Shown in pieces: positions 9,901 to 21,315 of a DNA stretch of 64,000 nucleotides; position 1 is the stretch's first letter, and each line of letters starts with the position of its first letter. This DNA is from Streptomyces luomodiensis. Its GTDB lineage: Bacteria > Actinomycetota > Actinomycetes > Streptomycetales > Streptomycetaceae. The translations under genes and the position numbers were made by a program. The notes beneath the pieces are model-generated. The model had not been told where the DNA came from. It did not search any database and saw only the letters and a program-made list of their open reading frames with translations. Location: the NCBI RefSeq assembly GCF_031679605.1, contig NZ_CP117522.1, positions 9,734,001 to 9,798,000 on the forward strand, written 5' to 3'.

Positions 9901-12900
9901 CCGTCGGCGCGCTCGACGCCCACCACACGCGCCCCGTCGACGTGCACGCCCGCCCGGACACCGGCGACGACGAGCCGTGGACCCGGCACGCCACCGGCTC
10001 CCTGACCACGGCCGCCCCCAGCCCGCAGCCGCCCGCCGCCTGGCCCCCGCCCGGCGCGGAACCGGTCGACGTGACCGCCTTCTACGCCGACCGGGAAGCC
10101 GACGGCTACGGATACGGGCCCGCCTTCCGGGGGTTGCGCGCCGCCTGGCGTCTGGGCGACGAGATGTACGCCGAAGTCGCCCTCGACCAGGCCCACCACG
10201 CCGACGCCCGCCGTTACGCCGTCCACCCCGCCCTGCTGGACGCGGCCCTCCACGCGGAGCTGCTGCGTACCCCGGCCACCGGGGCCGGCATGGTGCGGCT
10301 GCCGTTCACGTGGTCCGGCGTCCGCGTACCGGCGGCCGGGGCCACCACCCTGCGCGTGCGCGTCGCCCCGGCGGGCGGCGACGCGGTGAGCGTGACCGCG
10401 ACCGACCCCGCGGGCCGCCCGGTGGCCGCCGTCGACTCGCTGCTGATGCGACCGGTCCCCGCCGCCGACCTGACGGCCGTCACCACGGGCGGCGGCGCCC
10501 TGTACGCACTGGACTGGCAGCCGCTGCCGGCCGGAGCGGCCACCGCGGCCGGAGCCGACCTGCGGATCGTGACACCGGCCGACGACGCGGCCGGGCCCGG
10601 CGGCCTGCCGGACGCGGGGGCGGCGGTGCCTCGGGCCGGGTACGGGCCCGGGTCCGGTGCTATGCCGGACGCGGCATCGTCGGCCGGGCAGGCGCCCGGT
10701 CCGGGTGACCTGCCGGAGGCGAGGGACGCGGCACCGGCAGCCGGGCGGGGGGCGGCACACGCCCGTGCCGCGGCGGCACGCGGCCTGACGGCCCTCCATG
10801 CCTGGCTCACCGACGCACACTCCCCGGCCGCGCGCCTGGTCGTGCTCACCCGCGGCGCGGTCGCGGTGCGCGGTCCGGCCGATGTCTCCGACCCCGCCGG
10901 GGCCGCCCTGTGGGGTCTGGTGCGGTCCGCGCAGGCCGAGCACCCGGACCAGTTCGTGCTGGTGGACGCCGACGCCGCCGCCGACGAGGCCGCCGTGCGG
11001 CGCGCCGCCGCCCTCGCCGTGGCGGCCGGCGAGAACCAGGCCGCGATCCGTGACGGCGCCATCCTGGTGCCCCGGCTGGTCCGTACCGCCGGCGCCGACC
11101 GGACCGCCGCCGATCCCACCGGCACCCACCTGATCACCGGTGGCCTCGGCAGCCTCGGCGGCGACCTGGCCCGCCACCTCGTCGCCGCCGGGGCCCGCCA
11201 CCTGGTGCTCACCGGGCGGCGCGGCGCGGACACCCCCGGCGCCGCCGAACTGGCCGCCGAACTCACGGCCGCGGGCGCCGACGTCTCCGTACGCGCCTGC
11301 GACGTGACCGACCGCGCCGCGCTCGCCGCCGTGATCGCCGACATCCCCGCCACGCATCCGCTGACCGGCGTCTACCACCTGGCGGGCGCGGCCGACGACG
11401 CCCCGCTGGACGCCATGACGCCCGAGCGGCTCGACGCGGTGCTGCGCCCCAAGGCCGATGGGGCGGTCCACCTGGACGAGCTCACCCGCGACCTGCCGCT
11501 CACCGCCTTCGTGCTGTTCTCCTCGGCCGTCGGCGTGCTCGGCCTCCCGGCCCAGTCCGCGTACGCCGCCGCCAACACCTTCCTGGACGCGCTCGCCCAC
11601 CGGCGCCGTGCCCGGGGCGTGCCCGGCGTCTCCCTGGCGTGGGGACTGTGGGAGCGCCCCAGCGGCCTGGGCAGCCTCGCCGACGCGGACCTGGCGCGGC
11701 TGCGCAGGTCCGGCCTCGCCCCGATGTCCACCGCCGACGGCTTGACCCTGTTCGCCGCCGCGCTCGGCGGGGACCGCACTCTGGTGGTCCCCGCCCGCCT
11801 CGACCTCGCCGCGCTCCGCGACCGGGCGGGGGAGAACACGCTCCCGCCGCTCCTGCGTGGCCTGGTGCGCGCACCGGCCCGCGCCCTCGCCGCCGAGACG
11901 GCCGAGGTGAGCGGGGAGGCGGGCCGGCTGGCCGGGCTCTCCCGGGCAGATCAGGACCGGCACCTGCTGGACCTGGTGCGCGGCCACGCGGCGACGGCGC
12001 TCGGCTACGACGCGGCCGACCGGGACACCATCCACCCGGACCGCGCGTTCCGCGAGTCCGGCTTCGACTCGCTCACCGTGGTCGAGCTGCGCAACCGGCT
12101 GCGGTCCGCGACCGGGCTGCCGCTGCCCGCCACCTTGCTGTTCGACTACCCGACCCCGGCCGCGCTCGCCGCCCACCTGCGCGAGCGCCTGCTCGGCGAC
12201 GCGCCGGCCCCGGCGGCCGAGGCGGGCGGGACCACCACGGCTGCCGCCCCCGCCGGCGAGGACCCGATCGCCATCGTCGCCATGGCCGGCCGCTTCCCCG
12301 GCGACGTGCGCGGCCCGGAGGACCTGTGGCGGCTCGTCGGCGACGGGGCCGACGCGGTCGGTGAGTTCCCCACCGACCGCGGCTGGGACACCGGGCGCCT
12401 CTTCGCCGAGGACCCGGAAGGCACCGGCCGCTCGGCCACCCGCCACGGCGGATTCCTGTACGACGCCGGGCACTTCGACGCCGCCCTGTTCGGCATCAGC
12501 CCGCGGGAGGCCCTCGCCATGGACCCGCAGCAGCGGCTGCTGCTCGAAGTCGCGTGGGAGACCTGGGAACGCGCCGGCATCCCGGTCGCCGACATCCGCG
12601 AGAGCTCCACCGGCGTGTTCATGGGCGTCGCCTACCACGACTACGCCGCCCGCGCCGAGCGGCTCCCGGACGGGGTCGAGGGCTATCTGATGACCGGCTC
12701 GGCGGGCAGCGTGGCGTCCGGCCGCATCGCGTACACCTTCGGCCTGCGCGGCCCGGCGATCACCGTGGACACCGCCTGCTCCTCCTCGCTGGTCGCCCTG
12801 CACCTCGCCGTCCAGGCCCTGCGCAACGGCGAGTGCGCCATGGCGCTCGCGGGAGGCGTCAGCGTGATGGCCACCCCGACCACCTTCGTCGAGTTCTCGC

Positions 12901-15263
12901 GCCAGCAGGGTCTCGCGGTCGACGGGCGGTGCAAGTCGTACGGGGCGGGCGCGGACGGTACGGGCTGGTCCGAGGGTGTGGGCGTGCTGCTGGTGGAGAA
13001 GTTGTCGGACGCGCGTCGGCTCGGGCACCCGGTGGTGGGTGTGGTGCGTGGTTCGGCGCTGAACCAGGACGGTGCCTCCAACGGGTTGACGGCCCCGTCG
13101 GGTCCCGCCCAGGAGCGGGTGATCCGGGCGGCGTGGGCGGACGCGGGAATCACCGGCGCGGATGTCGATGTGGTGGAGGGGCACGGGACCGGTACCCGGC
13201 TCGGCGACCCCATCGAGGCGCAGGCGCTGCTGGCCACGTACGGCCGGGACCGCGGCGACCGGGGCCCGCTCTGGCTGGGCTCGCTGAAGTCCAACATCGG
13301 CCACACCCAGGCCGCCGCGGGCGTCGCCGGCGTCATCAAGGTCCTCCAGGCCATGCGGTACGAGCGCATGCCGCGCACCCTGCACGCCGAGGAACCGAGC
13401 CCGGAGGTCGACTGGGAGGCGGGCGACGTCCGGCTGCTGGCCGAGGCCCGGCCGTGGCCGCGTACCCCGGACCGGGTGCGGCGGGCGGGGGTGTCGTCGT
13501 TCGGGATCAGCGGCACCAACGCGCACGTGATCATCGAAGAGCCGCCGGCCGAGCCGGTGCCCGAGCCCGCCGAGCCCGCCGAAACCGGTACGCCCGCCCT
13601 GCCGTTCGTGGTGTCCGCCGGGTCCGCCGCCGCCCTGCGCGGCCAGGTGGAGCGGCTGTCCACCCGGCTCGGCGAGGGCACGGCCGACCCGCTGGACGTG
13701 GCGTACTCCCTCGCCGTGTCCCGGTCGCCGCTCGCCTACCGTACGGCGGTCGTCGCACACACCTCCGCGGAGGCCGTCGAGCGGCTCGCCCGTGCCACGT
13801 CCGACCTCGCGTCCGCCGACCGCCGGGTGGCCGTGGTGTTCTCCGGCCAGGGGGCACGGCGGGCGGCGCCCGGCCGGGCGCTGTCGGCGGCGTTCCCCGT
13901 TTTCCGGCGGGTGTTCGCGGACGTGTGCGGGCGCTTCTCGCCGGAGCTGGCCCAGACGCTGTGGTCGGGGGACGGCGCCGAGCAGGAACGTACGGAGGTG
14001 GCGCAGCCGGCGCTGTTCGCCTATCAGGTGGCGCTGTTCCGGCTGGTGGAGTCCTGGGGGGTGCGGCCGTCGGTGGTGGCGGGGCACTCGGTGGGTGAGA
14101 TCGCGGCGGCGCATGTGGCCGGGGTGTTGAGCCTGGACGATGCGGTGGTGCTGGTGGGTGAGCGGGCCCGGCTGATGCGGGAGCTGCCGGCGGGCGGGGT
14201 GATGGTGGCGGTGGCGGCGCCGGAGGAGCGGGTGCGCGCGTTGCTGACGGAGGAGGTGGCCATCGCGGCGGTCAACGGGCCGGAGTCGGTGGTGGTCTCG
14301 GGTGCTCAGGCGGCGGTGGGGGCCGTGGTCGCGGGGCTGGGGGACGTACGGCACCGGCGGCTGCGGGTGTCGCACGCCTTCCACTCGCCCCTGATGGACC
14401 CGATGCTCGACGCCTTCGCCGCCGCGCTCCGCGAGGTGACACTGCGCGAGCCGCGCATGCCGGTGGTGTCAGGTCTCCTCGGCCGGCCGGTGGAGCCGGG
14501 CGAGCTGTCGGACCCGGGGTACTGGGTGCGGCATGTGCGCGAGCCGGTGCGGTTCGCGGACGCGGTGGCGGCGATGCGCGCCGACGGGGTGGACGTGTTC
14601 GTGGAGGCCGGGCCGGACGGGACGCTGACGGGGCTGCTCACCGAGGTTCCGGTGGCGGTGCCGCTGATCCGGCGGGACGCCGACGAGGCGGCCGGTGCGG
14701 TGTCCGCGCTGACCCGGCTGTTCGCGGCGGGTGTGCCGGTGGACTGGGAGGGCTTCTTCGCGGGCCGCGGTGCGCGCCCGACCGACCTGCCCACCTACGC
14801 CTTCGACCACCAGCACTACTGGATCGCCGACGGCGCCCCGCCGGCGACCGTGGCGGCGGCGCCCACCGCGGCGCCCACGGACCCCGGGTTCCGCGAACGG
14901 CTCGCCGGCCTCCCCGCGGCCGACCGGGGCCCGTACGTCCTCCAAGCGGTGTGCGAGCAGACCGCGGCTGTGCTCGGCCACGCCGACCCCGACGCCGTCG
15001 ATCCGGAGCGGCCGTTCCACGAGATGGGCTTCGACTCCCTCACCGCCGTAGAACTGCGCAACCGGATCAACCGGCTCAGCGGCCTGGCGCTCTCCGCCAC
15101 GCTGGTCTTCGACCACCCCACCCCGGCCGCGCTCGCCGAACACCTGCGTACCGAGCTGCGCCCCGGGCCCGACCCGGCTCCCGACGACCCGGCTCCCGAC
15201 GACCCGTCCCTCGACGACCTGTTCGCCTACGTCGACAGCGAACTCGGCCCGGAAGCGGAGTGA
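3672..15263 (+). CDS. Modular type I PKS: KSQ loading module plus extension modules 1 and 2
   Basis: 3863 aa. Domain order: KSQ-AT-ACP, KS-AT-DH-KR-ACP, KS-AT-ACP, C-terminal docking segment. It primes with a decarboxylated malonyl unit, adds a substituted unit reduced to an alkene, then a malonyl unit left as a beta-ketone. The C-terminal tail (after ~aa 3825) holds acidic Pro/Asp repeats and a helix [13 protein letters not shown], a typical PKS docking tail pairing with the coiled coil of the next protein, whose ATG starts 5 nt after this stop. The start is uncertain: GTG 3672 is the longest, GTG 3684 is in frame too, and neither has a clear Shine-Dalgarno sequence. The KS and AT of module 2 share ~98% identical blocks with the next gene, pointing to recombination between modules. 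Confidence 0.95.
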   Translation: MAVDVHDEPRPPEPVAVVGIACRLPGAPDPGAFWQLLREGRGAVAEAPADRWSDAPVRLRRGGFLDRVEDFDADFFGVTPREAAAMDPQQRLALELGWESLENARIVPSRLRGTRFGIFFGAVADDYARLTAGAGPEAVSPHTLAGLGRSLIANRLSYLLGSRGASMTVDTGQSSSLVAVHLACESLRSGQCDLALAGGVQLNLSGAATADVERFGALSPDGECFTFDARANGYVRGEGGAVVVLKPLRRALADGDDIWCVIRGGAVNNDGGGPALTHPEPDAQREVIEEAYRQAGVDPAAVQYVELHGTGTRAGDPVEAEALGAALGALRPADRPLHVGSVKTNVGHLEAAAGITGLLKVVLALREGELPASRNYRTPNPRIPMDEWRLRVHDRLGPWPSPDAPLIAGVSSFGMGGTNCHLVLAAAPDPADLPDATAPAPADTGAAPAPGSGPAPADAPAPASAQDPASAGHALPLPYAVSGRDAEALRAQARHLARWVEERPGVPPAALAASLLTTRTAFPARAVVVAGDRATLRTRLDALGRGAEGAGTAVGQATGGDVAVLFSGQGAQRPGMGRELYAAHPAFASAFDEVCAHFDALLDRPLREVLWAGPGSPDADAVHRTEYAQPGLFAIEVALHRFVTGLGVRPALLLGHSIGELAAAHVAGVLTLPDACALVAARGRLMQALPGGGAMAAVEAGEDEVRAALDNDGLTDRVSVAAVNGPRAVVISGDAEAVDGLAERWRAEGRRTRRLRVSHAFHSPRMEGMLDAFRTVAESLSYAPPRLPVVSDLTGDIATAAELCDPAYWVRHVRDSVRFADGVRRLDAAGVTTYLELGPDTVLTAAARSTVPEGRRFLGALRAGRPEPETLVEALAGLHVAGAEVDLTALTGRGGQVALPTYAFRRRRHWLPAAPAAGQAASGGSVPEETALAAPVPGDSGPAAPVPQAAAPAGSVTGQATPAALSAPTQGPATSAGATSGKTAQTAPASGRTARPAEDPLDLVRRHTAAVIGSDAPGEIPADAAFRDIGVTSIIAVELRDRLAAAIGRALPETLVFEYPTPGRLARHLSTGADTADEPPAADESPAAAESTDPDDDPVVIVGMACRFPGGVRSPEDLWRIVADGVDAIGPFPTDRGWDVDRLYDPDPRRRGSSYVREGGFLAGIAEFDAAFFGISPREAAALDPQQRLLLETSWESLERSGIDPGSLRDSDTGVFVGATFQEYGPRMGEDSDGSDGYLYTGTTPSVASGRIAYVLGLRGPAVTVDTACSASLVALHTAARALRAGECALALAGGVTVMPTAGVFAELSRLGGLSPDGRSKAFSAAADGTGWAEGAGMLVLERLSAARRHGHPVLAVLRGSAINSDGASNGLTAPNGAAQRHVIRAALHTANLTGADVDAVEAHGTGTRLGDPIEANALLATYGQDRPEGRPLWLGSLKSNIGHTQSAAGVAGVIKMTMALRHGVLPRTLHADEPSPSVDWSAGTVRLLTEPVDWAGAEGRPRRAGVSSFGISGTNAHLILEEAPPPADPEPPRAAAGPVAWPLSAKTPAALRAQAAQLLDHLAAHPGTDPADVAFSLAHGRADFPHRAVAVATDHDGFAAALDALATDTPAGGVVHGTAADHGRVAFVFPGHGSQWPGMANALYEQAPAFADKLRECAAVIDPLVGWSLLDTVLGREGAADQEHSDVAQPVLFSVMVSLAALWEAHGVRPAAVVGHSQGELAAACVAGVLTLEDAATVVVRRSRLFAQELPGRGMMAAVELSADGVRRRIAERNAPVDLAVVNGPTAVTVAGEPDEIERFVADCKADGIRARVVVRAGASHCALVEPLREPLRELLDGIPHHPPRIALYSTVTGGPLGADDLNPGYWFRNAREPVDFQAAVVALLGHGHRAFVECSPHPLLLSALLDTADEIGHQPAAVGTLRRGEGGRERFLRSLAEAHVRGLAVDWDAPLDGTGARRTDLPTYPFQRRHHWLSPATGPSDVAAAGLAPADHPLLGAVLTAVDGDRTVLTGRLSPRSPAWLADHAVGGTALMPGTAYVEVALRAGDEVGCSGIEELTVERPLLLPEGTAVQLRVTVGALDAHHTRPVDVHARPDTGDDEPWTRHATGSLTTAAPSPQPPAAWPPPGAEPVDVTAFYADREADGYGYGPAFRGLRAAWRLGDEMYAEVALDQAHHADARRYAVHPALLDAALHAELLRTPATGAGMVRLPFTWSGVRVPAAGATTLRVRVAPAGGDAVSVTATDPAGRPVAAVDSLLMRPVPAADLTAVTTGGGALYALDWQPLPAGAATAAGADLRIVTPADDAAGPGGLPDAGAAVPRAGYGPGSGAMPDAASSAGQAPGPGDLPEARDAAPAAGRGAAHARAAAARGLTALHAWLTDAHSPAARLVVLTRGAVAVRGPADVSDPAGAALWGLVRSAQAEHPDQFVLVDADAAADEAAVRRAAALAVAAGENQAAIRDGAILVPRLVRTAGADRTAADPTGTHLITGGLGSLGGDLARHLVAAGARHLVLTGRRGADTPGAAELAAELTAAGADVSVRACDVTDRAALAAVIADIPATHPLTGVYHLAGAADDAPLDAMTPERLDAVLRPKADGAVHLDELTRDLPLTAFVLFSSAVGVLGLPAQSAYAAANTFLDALAHRRRARGVPGVSLAWGLWERPSGLGSLADADLARLRRSGLAPMSTADGLTLFAAALGGDRTLVVPARLDLAALRDRAGENTLPPLLRGLVRAPARALAAETAEVSGEAGRLAGLSRADQDRHLLDLVRGHAATALGYDAADRDTIHPDRAFRESGFDSLTVVELRNRLRSATGLPLPATLLFDYPTPAALAAHLRERLLGDAPAPAAEAGGTTTAAAPAGEDPIAIVAMAGRFPGDVRGPEDLWRLVGDGADAVGEFPTDRGWDTGRLFAEDPEGTGRSATRHGGFLYDAGHFDAALFGISPREALAMDPQQRLLLEVAWETWERAGIPVADIRESSTGVFMGVAYHDYAARAERLPDGVEGYLMTGSAGSVASGRIAYTFGLRGPAITVDTACSSSLVALHLAVQALRNGECAMALAGGVSVMATPTTFVEFSRQQGLAVDGRCKSYGAGADGTGWSEGVGVLLVEKLSDARRLGHPVVGVVRGSALNQDGASNGLTAPSGPAQERVIRAAWADAGITGADVDVVEGHGTGTRLGDPIEAQALLATYGRDRGDRGPLWLGSLKSNIGHTQAAAGVAGVIKVLQAMRYERMPRTLHAEEPSPEVDWEAGDVRLLAEARPWPRTPDRVRRAGVSSFGISGTNAHVIIEEPPAEPVPEPAEPAETGTPALPFVVSAGSAAALRGQVERLSTRLGEGTADPLDVAYSLAVSRSPLAYRTAVVAHTSAEAVERLARATSDLASADRRVAVVFSGQGARRAAPGRALSAAFPVFRRVFADVCGRFSPELAQTLWSGDGAEQERTEVAQPALFAYQVALFRLVESWGVRPSVVAGHSVGEIAAAHVAGVLSLDDAVVLVGERARLMRELPAGGVMVAVAAPEERVRALLTEEVAIAAVNGPESVVVSGAQAAVGAVVAGLGDVRHRRLRVSHAFHSPLMDPMLDAFAAALREVTLREPRMPVVSGLLGRPVEPGELSDPGYWVRHVREPVRFADAVAAMRADGVDVFVEAGPDGTLTGLLTEVPVAVPLIRRDADEAAGAVSALTRLFAAGVPVDWEGFFAGRGARPTDLPTYAFDHQHYWIADGAPPATVAAAPTAAPTDPGFRERLAGLPAADRGPYVLQAVCEQTAAVLGHADPDAVDPERPFHEMGFDSLTAVELRNRINRLSGLALSATLVFDHPTPAALAEHLRTELRPGPDPAPDDPAPDDPSLDDLFAYVDSELGPEAE
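6958..12195 (+). other. PKS module 1: KS-AT(unusual extender)-DH-KR-ACP
   Basis: KS (~6958-8240) with Cys1269 in [11 protein letters not shown] (~8540-9600) with Ser1718 in GHSQGE, as in methylmalonyl-type ATs, but the specificity motif is GASH (aa 1819-1822) rather than YASH or HAFH, and the usual GQGSQ reads GHGSQ. A small residue in place of Tyr is typical of ATs taking larger alkylmalonyl units. DH (~9645-10470) has His2026 in [10 protein letters not shown] and Asp2190 in HPALLDAAL, so it looks active. KR (~11125-11720) has TGGLGSLGG, Tyr2631 and an ADD motif resembling B-type LDD. ACP Ser2800. Predicted outcome: an alpha-substituted alpha,beta-alkene. Confidence 0.88.
12891..13306 (+). 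repeat. KS cassette repeat, copy in PKS module 2 (partner 15980-16395)
   Basis: About 416 bp of the KS are shared with module 3 of the next gene at a 3089-bp offset. I found only about three silent differences, while flanking KS sequence diverges freely. The block is richer in GTG/GGT codons than its surroundings, as expected for a gene-conversion tract. Confidence 0.8.
14001..14417 (+). repeat. AT cassette repeat, copy in PKS module 2 (partner 17096-17512)
   Basis: About 417 bp covering GHSVGE through HAFH are ~98% identical to module 3 at a 3095-bp offset, with sharp ends on both sides. This is the specificity-determining core of the AT, so both modules should take the same extender (malonyl-CoA). 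Confidence 0.8.
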
Positions 15264-15268
15264 TCCCG

Positions 15269-18200
15269 ATGCCCACCCCCAACGAGCAGAAGCTCGCCGC
15301 CTACCTCAAGCGGGTCACCGAGGAGCTGCGGCGTACCCGGGACCGCCTCGCCGAACGGGAGTCCGGTGACGACGATCCGATCGCCGTGGTGTCGATGGCC
15401 TGCCGGTACCCGGGCGGTGTCCGCACCCCGGAGGACCTGTGGCGGCTCGTCCGCGACGGGGGCGACGCGATCGGCGACTTCCCCGACGACCGCGGCTGGG
15501 ACCTGGCCGACCTCGCCGCCCGCTGCGACACCACTCGGGGTGGATTCCTCGACGGCGCGGGCGACTTCGACGCCGCGCTCTTCGGCATGACGCCCCGCGA
15601 GGCGCTGGCGACCGACCCGCAGCAGCGCCTGCTCCTCGAAGTCGCCTGGGAAGCGGTCGAGCGCGCGGGCATCGACCCGGCCGCGCTGCGCGCCACCCCC
15701 ACCGGTGTGTTCGCCGGCTTCGCCGGCCAGACCTACACCGACATGGACACCGGCCCGGACGAGCTGCGCGGATACCTGCTCGCCGGCAGCGCGGCCAGCG
15801 TGGCCTCCGGCCGCGTCGCCTACACCCTCGGCCTGCACGGCCCGGCGATCACCGTGGACACCGCCTGCTCCTCCTCGCTGGTCGCCCTGCACCTCGCCGC
15901 TCAGGCCCTGCGCAACGGCGACTGCACGCTCGCGCTCGTCGGCGGCGTCACCGTCATGTCCGCCCCCGGCGCCTGGATCGAGTTCTCGCGCCAGCAGGGT
16001 CTCGCGGTCGACGGGCGGTGCAAGTCGTACGGGGCGGGCGCGGACGGTACGGGCTGGTCCGAGGGCGTGGGCGTGCTGCTGGTGGAGAAGTTGTCGGACG
16101 CGCGTCGGCTCGGGCACCCGGTGGTGGGTGTGGTGCGTGGTTCGGCGCTGAACCAGGACGGCGCCTCCAACGGGTTGACGGCCCCGTCGGGTCCCGCCCA
16201 GGAGCGGGTGATCCGGGCGGCGTGGGCGGACGCGGGAATCACCGGCGCGGATGTCGATGTGGTGGAGGGGCATGGGACCGGTACCCGGCTCGGCGACCCC
16301 ATCGAGGCGCAGGCGCTGCTGGCCACGTACGGCCGGGACCGCGGCGACCGGGGCCCGCTCTGGCTGGGCTCGCTGAAGTCCAACATCGGCCACACCTCCG
16401 CCGCCGCCGGGGTCGGCGGCGTCATCAAGATGCTGCTCGCCCTGCGGTACGGGGCCGTGCCGCGCACCCTGCACGCCGACGAGCCCACCACCGTCGTGGA
16501 CTGGTCGGCCGGCGCCGTGCGGCTCGCCGTACACGAGCAGCCCTGGCCGCACGTGCCCGGCCGGGTGCGGCGGGCGGGGGTGTCGTCGTTCGGGATCAGC
16601 GGCACCAACGCACACGTGATCATCGAGGAGCCGTCCGCCGCCGACGCCGGGCCCGCGCCCGTTGTGGAGACGCCGCACACCTCCGTCCTGCCACTCGCCG
16701 TCACCGCCGCCACCCCCGGCGGGCTGCGCAACCAGCTGCACCGGCTGCGCGACCACCTCACCGCCGTCCCCGACGGCGCCCTGACCGATGTGGCGTACTC
16801 GCTCGCGACCACCCGCGCCGTCCTGCCGTACCGCGCGGTCGTGTCCGGCCGGTCGACGGCGGACCTGCTGCCCGGCCTGACCGCCGCCGCCGGCGACGCC
16901 CCCGAACCGGCGGCCCGCCGACGCCGGGTGGGTGTGGTGTTCTCCGGCCAGGGGGCACAGTGGGCGGGCATGGGCAGTGGCCTGTCGGCGGCGTTCCCGC
17001 TGTTCGCCCGGGTGTTCGCGGACGTGTGCGGGCGGTTCTCGCCGGAGCTCGCCGAAGCGGTCGCGACGGGGGAGGGGCTGGACCGCACCACGTTCGCGCA
17101 GCCGGCGCTGTTCGCCTATCAGGTGGCGCTGTTCCGGCTGGTGGAGTCCTGGGGGGTGCGGCCGTCGGTGGTGGCGGGGCACTCGGTGGGTGAGATCGCG
17201 GCGGCGCATGTGGCCGGGGTGTTGAGCCTGGACGACGCGGTGGCGCTGGTGGGCGAGCGGGCCCGGCTGATGCAGGAGTTGCCGGCGGGCGGGGTGATGG
17301 TGGCGGTGGCGGCGCCGGAGGAGCGGGTGCGCGCGCTGCTGACGGAGGAGGTGGCCATCGCGGCGGTCAACGGGCCGGAGTCGGTGGTGGTCTCGGGTGC
17401 TCAGGCGGCGGTGGGGGCCGTGGTCGCGGGGCTGGGGGACGTACGGCACCGGCGGCTGCGGGTGTCGCACGCCTTCCACTCGCCCCTGATGGACCCGATG
17501 CTCGACGCCTTCGGCGCGGTGGTGCGCGAGCTGCGCCTCGCCGCACCGGCCGTGCCGCTGGTCTCGGGCGTGACGGGGCGTATGGCGGACCCGGAGGAGG
17601 TGACGGACCCGGGGTACTGGGTGCGGCATGTGCGCGAGCCGGTGCGGTTCGCGGACGCCGCGGCGGCGATGTCGGCGGCGGGGGTGGACACCTTCGTGGA
17701 GGTGGGCCCGGACGCGGTGCTGACGGGGATGCTGGCCGACGTGCCGGTGGCGGTGGCGCTCGGCCGCCGCGGCGGCGATGAGGCGGCGGTCGCGGTGACC
17801 GGCCTGGGCCGGCTGTTCGCGGCGGGTGTGCCGGTGGACTGGGAGGGCTTCTTCGCGGACCGCGGTGCGCGCCCGACCGACCTGCCCACCTACGCCTTCG
17901 ACCACCGCCGTTACTGGCAGGCCGCCCGGCGCGGCGCCGACCGCTCCGCGACCGGGCATCCGCTGCTCACCTCGGCCGTCGAGGACCCGGAAAGCGGGCG
18001 CGTCACGCTGACGGGGCGGCTGACCGGCGCCGGCACACCCGCGACGGTCTGGGTCGAGGCGGCTCTGCGCGCCGCCGACGAGGTCGACTGCACCACCGTG
18101 GAGACCCTCGCCGTCGACGCCGTCCCACCCGCGCGCGGAGGGCTCCAGCTCCAGGTCACGGTAGCGGCGCCGGGCGCCGACGGCCGCCGCGACCTGCGCG

Positions 18201-21200
18201 TCCACGCCCGCCCCTCGGAGGGTGGCGCGTGGACCCGGTACGCCCACGGCACCCTCAGCCCGACGCCGGCCGTACCACCCCCGGCCGTACCGCCCCCGGC
18301 CGCGGACGGCGCGTGCACCGTGGACGGTGACGACGCGGAGCGCTACATCCTCCACCCTGGGCTGCTGTCCGCCGCGACCGGCCACCGGCCCGTGCTCCGC
18401 TGGCGGGGCGTGCGCGTCTACACCGCGGGCGCGGACGCGGCACGCGTCGCACCCACCCCGCCCGGCGGGCCCGGCCTGCTGCTCACCGACGCGGCCGGGC
18501 GAGTGATCGCCGCCGCGGACGAGGTCACCTACGGCGATCCACCCCCGGTGCTCCCGGCGGACGGCCTCCACCGGGTCGTGTGGACCCCGGTGGTCCTGCC
18601 CGCCGCCGAAGGGCCCGTCCCGCCGGGTACGCACGTGGCTGCCACGGATCCGCTGCACCGCGTGCTCGACGTGGCCCAGCGCAGTCTCGCCGACGGGCCC
18701 CCCGGCACCCCCCTCGCCGTTGTCACCCGCGGCGCGGTGGCGGTGGACGGGCAGGCGCCGTCGGACGCGGCCCCCGTCTGGGGCCTGCTGCGCTCCGCCC
18801 AGTCCGAGCACCCCGGCCGGTTCGTCCTGGTCGACGTGGACGAGTCCGCCACCGAGGTCCCGCCGTCGCTCCTGGCCGCCGTCGCCGCCTCCGGCGAGCC
18901 GCAGGTGGCCGTGCGCGGCAGCCGGGTCCTGGTGCCCCGGCTCGCCCCCGCCGCGGCGCCCACCGGGACGCCGCACTGGCCCACCGACGGCACCGTGCTG
19001 ATCACCGGTGGCACCGGCGCGCTGGGCGCCGAGGTGGCCCGCCACCTGGCGGCCCGGCACGGCGTACGGCACCTGACGCTGACCAGCCGCAGCGGCCTGC
19101 GCGCCGCCGGCGCCGCGTCCCTGGTCGAGGAGCTGGCCGCGCTGGGCGCCCACGCCACCGTCGAAACCTGCGACGTCGGCGACCGGGCGGCACTCGCCGC
19201 CGTCCTGGAGCGGATACCCGCCGACCGGCCGCTGCGCGCGGTCGTGCACGCGGCCGGCGTCCTGGACGACGGCGCGTTCACCGCGCTCACCCCGCAGCGC
19301 CTGGAGACGGTCCTGCGCCCCAAGGCCGACGCGGCCCGGCACCTGGACGAGCTGACACGCGGTCACGACCTCACCGCGTTCGTGCTCTTCTCCTCCGTCG
19401 CCGGGACCTTCGGCGGCCCCGGGCAGGCCAACTACGCCGCCGCCAACACCGCGCTCGACGCCATCGCCCAGCGCCGGGCCGCCGCCGGGCTGCCTGCCGT
19501 CTCGGTGGCGTGGGGGCCGTGGACGGTGGCGGACGGGGGCATGTCGGCGGCGGCCGACCTGCGCAGGGTCGCCAGGGAAGGCTTCGGGACGATCTCCGCC
19601 GAGCACGGCATGGCCATGCTGGACGCCGCGGTCGCCGCCGCGGCCTCCCTGGTGGTGGCCTGCCCGATCGACCTGGACACGGTCCGCGGGCAGGTTCCGG
19701 TCCCGCCCCTGCTGCGCGGGCTGGCCCGCCGCGGCGCCCGCCACCCGGCGGGGGAGTCGGCATCACCCATGGCGCTCGCCGACGAACTGGCCGCCCTGCC
19801 GCCCGCCGAGCGCCGGGCGCGCGTCCTGCACCTGGTACGGGCCCGGACCGCCCACCTCCTGGGCCTGACCGGCCCGGACGCCGTGCGCGCCGACGCGTCC
19901 TTCCCCGAGCTGGGCTTCGACTCGCTCAGCTCCGTCCAGCTGCGCAACCAGCTCGACGCCGCCTCCGGGCTACGGCTGCCACCCGGCCTGATCTTCGACC
20001 ACCCGACCCCGCGGTCCGTCGCCGACCGGCTGCTGCGCGACCTGCAGCCCGCCGCACCCGACGGCGAAGCACCCGCCGGCGCAGGCCGGACGACGGACGA
20101 CTTCGCCGCCGACACGGTCCTCCCCGCCGACATCCGGCCCGCCACCACCACCGTCGAGGCCGTGGCCGACCCCGGCGAGGTCCTGCTCACCGGCGCCACC
20201 GGCTTCGTCGGCGCGTTCCTGCTGCGCGACCTGATGCGTACCACCCGCGCCAGAGTGCGCTGCCTGGTCCGCGGCACCGACCGGGACGACGCACTGCGCC
20301 GTCTGGCGGACAACATGCGCTGGTACGAGGTGTGGGACGAGGTCGACACCGGCCGCCTCGACGTGGTCGTCGGCGACCTCGCCAGGGACCGGCTGGGCCT
20401 GACGGCGGAACAGTTCGACGACCTCGCCCGGTCGGTCGATCTGATCCTCCACGCGGGCGCCCACGTCAACTGGCTCCAGCCGTACGCCGCGCTGAAGGCC
20501 GCCAACGTCGACGGCACCGCGGAACTGCTGCGCCTCGCGGCCCGCCACCGCACCGTCCCGCTGCACCACATATCCACCACCGGCGTGTTCGCCCGGCCGG
20601 TCACCCCCGGCGTTCCGCTGCGCCCCGACGACCCGACCGGGCCGCCCGAGGAGCTGCGGACCGGCTACACCCAGAGCAAGTGGGTGGCCGAGCAACTGCT
20701 CGGCCAGGCCCGCGAACGGGGGCTGCCGGTCACCGTCCACCGGGTCGACCTGGTCTCCGGCGACCAGCGGCGCGGCGCCTGCCAGACCCGCGACTTCGTG
20801 TGGCTGAGCGTCAAGGGCATGGTGCAGGCCCGCGCCGTCCCCGCCGGCCTCGGCGGCAGTTTCCACCTCGTGCCGGTGGACTACGTCAGCGCCGCCGTGC
20901 TCGCCCTGGCCCGGCGGCCCGACACCGCGGGCCGCACCTTCCACCTGTCCGGCCGGACCCCGGTCGGCTTCGCCGACATCGTGGCGCACCTGCGGTCCTT
21001 CGGCCACGAGCTGACCGAGCTCGACCGCGCAGCCTGGCACGACAAGGTCGTCGCCGACCGAGGCAACGCGCTGCTGCCCCTGCTCGAATCGTTCGAGGCC
21101 GTCTCCGGCCCCGGCGCCACCGACGTGTACCTCGCCATGGACAGCTCCGCCACCGACGCGGCGCTCGCGGACACCGGCATCGTCCGGCCCGAGCCCACCC

Positions 21201-21259
21201 GGGAGCTGTTCCGCCGGTACGACGAGTTCTTCACCCGCACCGGCTACTTCCCCCGGTGA
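15269..21259 (+). CDS. Modular type I PKS, module 3, with C-terminal thioester reductase
   Basis: 1996 aa. An N-terminal docking coiled coil (first ~33 aa, containing [18 protein letters not shown]) is followed by KS-AT-(vestigial DH)-KR-ACP-TD. It accepts the triketide-stage chain from the preceding PKS, adds a malonyl unit, reduces the beta-ketone to an alcohol, and releases the chain reductively instead of through a thioesterase. ATG 15269 lies 5 nt after the preceding stop, with a weak purine-rich GCGGAG site. Reductive release next to a class III aminotransferase gene is the pattern seen in amine and cyclic-imine polyketides such as coelimycin and cyclizidine. Confidence 0.95.
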   Translation: MPTPNEQKLAAYLKRVTEELRRTRDRLAERESGDDDPIAVVSMACRYPGGVRTPEDLWRLVRDGGDAIGDFPDDRGWDLADLAARCDTTRGGFLDGAGDFDAALFGMTPREALATDPQQRLLLEVAWEAVERAGIDPAALRATPTGVFAGFAGQTYTDMDTGPDELRGYLLAGSAASVASGRVAYTLGLHGPAITVDTACSSSLVALHLAAQALRNGDCTLALVGGVTVMSAPGAWIEFSRQQGLAVDGRCKSYGAGADGTGWSEGVGVLLVEKLSDARRLGHPVVGVVRGSALNQDGASNGLTAPSGPAQERVIRAAWADAGITGADVDVVEGHGTGTRLGDPIEAQALLATYGRDRGDRGPLWLGSLKSNIGHTSAAAGVGGVIKMLLALRYGAVPRTLHADEPTTVVDWSAGAVRLAVHEQPWPHVPGRVRRAGVSSFGISGTNAHVIIEEPSAADAGPAPVVETPHTSVLPLAVTAATPGGLRNQLHRLRDHLTAVPDGALTDVAYSLATTRAVLPYRAVVSGRSTADLLPGLTAAAGDAPEPAARRRRVGVVFSGQGAQWAGMGSGLSAAFPLFARVFADVCGRFSPELAEAVATGEGLDRTTFAQPALFAYQVALFRLVESWGVRPSVVAGHSVGEIAAAHVAGVLSLDDAVALVGERARLMQELPAGGVMVAVAAPEERVRALLTEEVAIAAVNGPESVVVSGAQAAVGAVVAGLGDVRHRRLRVSHAFHSPLMDPMLDAFGAVVRELRLAAPAVPLVSGVTGRMADPEEVTDPGYWVRHVREPVRFADAAAAMSAAGVDTFVEVGPDAVLTGMLADVPVAVALGRRGGDEAAVAVTGLGRLFAAGVPVDWEGFFADRGARPTDLPTYAFDHRRYWQAARRGADRSATGHPLLTSAVEDPESGRVTLTGRLTGAGTPATVWVEAALRAADEVDCTTVETLAVDAVPPARGGLQLQVTVAAPGADGRRDLRVHARPSEGGAWTRYAHGTLSPTPAVPPPAVPPPAADGACTVDGDDAERYILHPGLLSAATGHRPVLRWRGVRVYTAGADAARVAPTPPGGPGLLLTDAAGRVIAAADEVTYGDPPPVLPADGLHRVVWTPVVLPAAEGPVPPGTHVAATDPLHRVLDVAQRSLADGPPGTPLAVVTRGAVAVDGQAPSDAAPVWGLLRSAQSEHPGRFVLVDVDESATEVPPSLLAAVAASGEPQVAVRGSRVLVPRLAPAAAPTGTPHWPTDGTVLITGGTGALGAEVARHLAARHGVRHLTLTSRSGLRAAGAASLVEELAALGAHATVETCDVGDRAALAAVLERIPADRPLRAVVHAAGVLDDGAFTALTPQRLETVLRPKADAARHLDELTRGHDLTAFVLFSSVAGTFGGPGQANYAAANTALDAIAQRRAAAGLPAVSVAWGPWTVADGGMSAAADLRRVAREGFGTISAEHGMAMLDAAVAAAASLVVACPIDLDTVRGQVPVPPLLRGLARRGARHPAGESASPMALADELAALPPAERRARVLHLVRARTAHLLGLTGPDAVRADASFPELGFDSLSSVQLRNQLDAASGLRLPPGLIFDHPTPRSVADRLLRDLQPAAPDGEAPAGAGRTTDDFAADTVLPADIRPATTTVEAVADPGEVLLTGATGFVGAFLLRDLMRTTRARVRCLVRGTDRDDALRRLADNMRWYEVWDEVDTGRLDVVVGDLARDRLGLTAEQFDDLARSVDLILHAGAHVNWLQPYAALKAANVDGTAELLRLAARHRTVPLHHISTTGVFARPVTPGVPLRPDDPTGPPEELRTGYTQSKWVAEQLLGQARERGLPVTVHRVDLVSGDQRRGACQTRDFVWLSVKGMVQARAVPAGLGGSFHLVPVDYVSAAVLALARRPDTAGRTFHLSGRTPVGFADIVAHLRSFGHELTELDRAAWHDKVVADRGNALLPLLESFEAVSGPGATDVYLAMDSSATDAALADTGIVRPEPTRELFRRYDEFFTRTGYFPR
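15980..16395 (+). repeat. KS cassette repeat, copy in PKS module 3 (partner 12891-13306)
   Basis: Partner of the block at 12891-13306; it diverges abruptly right after the CACACC of the NIGHT motif. Confidence 0.8.
17096..17512 (+). repeat. AT cassette repeat, copy in PKS module 3 (partner 14001-14417)
   Basis: Partner of the AT block at 14001-14417. The motif upstream differs: [10 protein letters not shown] here, eroded [10 protein letters not shown] in module 2. Confidence 0.8.
20175..21256 (+). other. Terminal thioester reductase (TD) domain
   Basis: aa ~1636-1996 form an extended short-chain dehydrogenase domain of the thioester-reductase type found at the end of NRPS/PKS lines and in carboxylic acid reductases. 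Visible: the NADPH loop [12 protein letters not shown], a Ser/Thr motif HISTTGVF, and the catalytic pair Tyr1800/Lys1804 in GYTQSKW. It would release the ACP-bound acyl chain as an aldehyde, or as an alcohol if it reduces twice. The aminotransferase at 95-2173 makes the aldehyde the likelier product. Confidence 0.9.
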
Positions 21260-21315
21260 CCCCTTCCACTTCCCCGGTGCAACCGGCTGCTTCCCGCAGT
21301 AGGAGATGACAGACC

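Larger units (their letters stand above)
12256..15260 (+). other. PKS module 2: KS-AT(malonyl)-ACP, no ketoreductase, with docking tail
   Basis: KS (~12256-13545) has Cys3036 in [11 protein letters not shown] (~13824-14830) has Ser3473 in GHSVGE and HAFH at ~3568, predicting malonyl-CoA. Its N-terminal motif is eroded: [10 protein letters not shown] where the sister AT in the next protein has [10 protein letters not shown]. The ACP (~14930-15150, Ser3789) follows the AT directly, so the beta-keto group should stay. That ketone is what a terminal amine could later condense with. Confidence 0.88.
15269..20060 (+). other. PKS module 3: dock-KS-AT(malonyl)-vestigial DH-KR-ACP
   Basis: KS (~15375-16630): Cys200. 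AT (~16926-17900): Ser639 in GHSVGE, HAFH motif, malonyl-specific. The region where a DH should be (~17955-18540) starts normally (GHPLLTSAV), but the segment that should hold HxxxGxxxxP is missing ([18 protein letters not shown]) and the second catalytic Asp is Ser in [10 protein letters not shown], so the DH is a remnant. KR (~18990-19640): [12 protein letters not shown] motif (B type), Tyr1389 in GQANYAAAN; active by motif. ACP (~19815-20040): Ser1552 in GFDSLSS. Predicted outcome: a beta-hydroxyl. Confidence 0.88.

Noticed and set aside
5211..14384. A 3057-codon open frame on the minus strand opposite the first PKS gene, and similar giant antisense frames at 33329-42397, 42431-49150 and 49175-55924
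   Set aside because: They are mirror images of high-GC sense codons, encode Gly/Arg/His/Gln-rich nonsense, have no ribosome sites, and lie opposite clear PKS domains.
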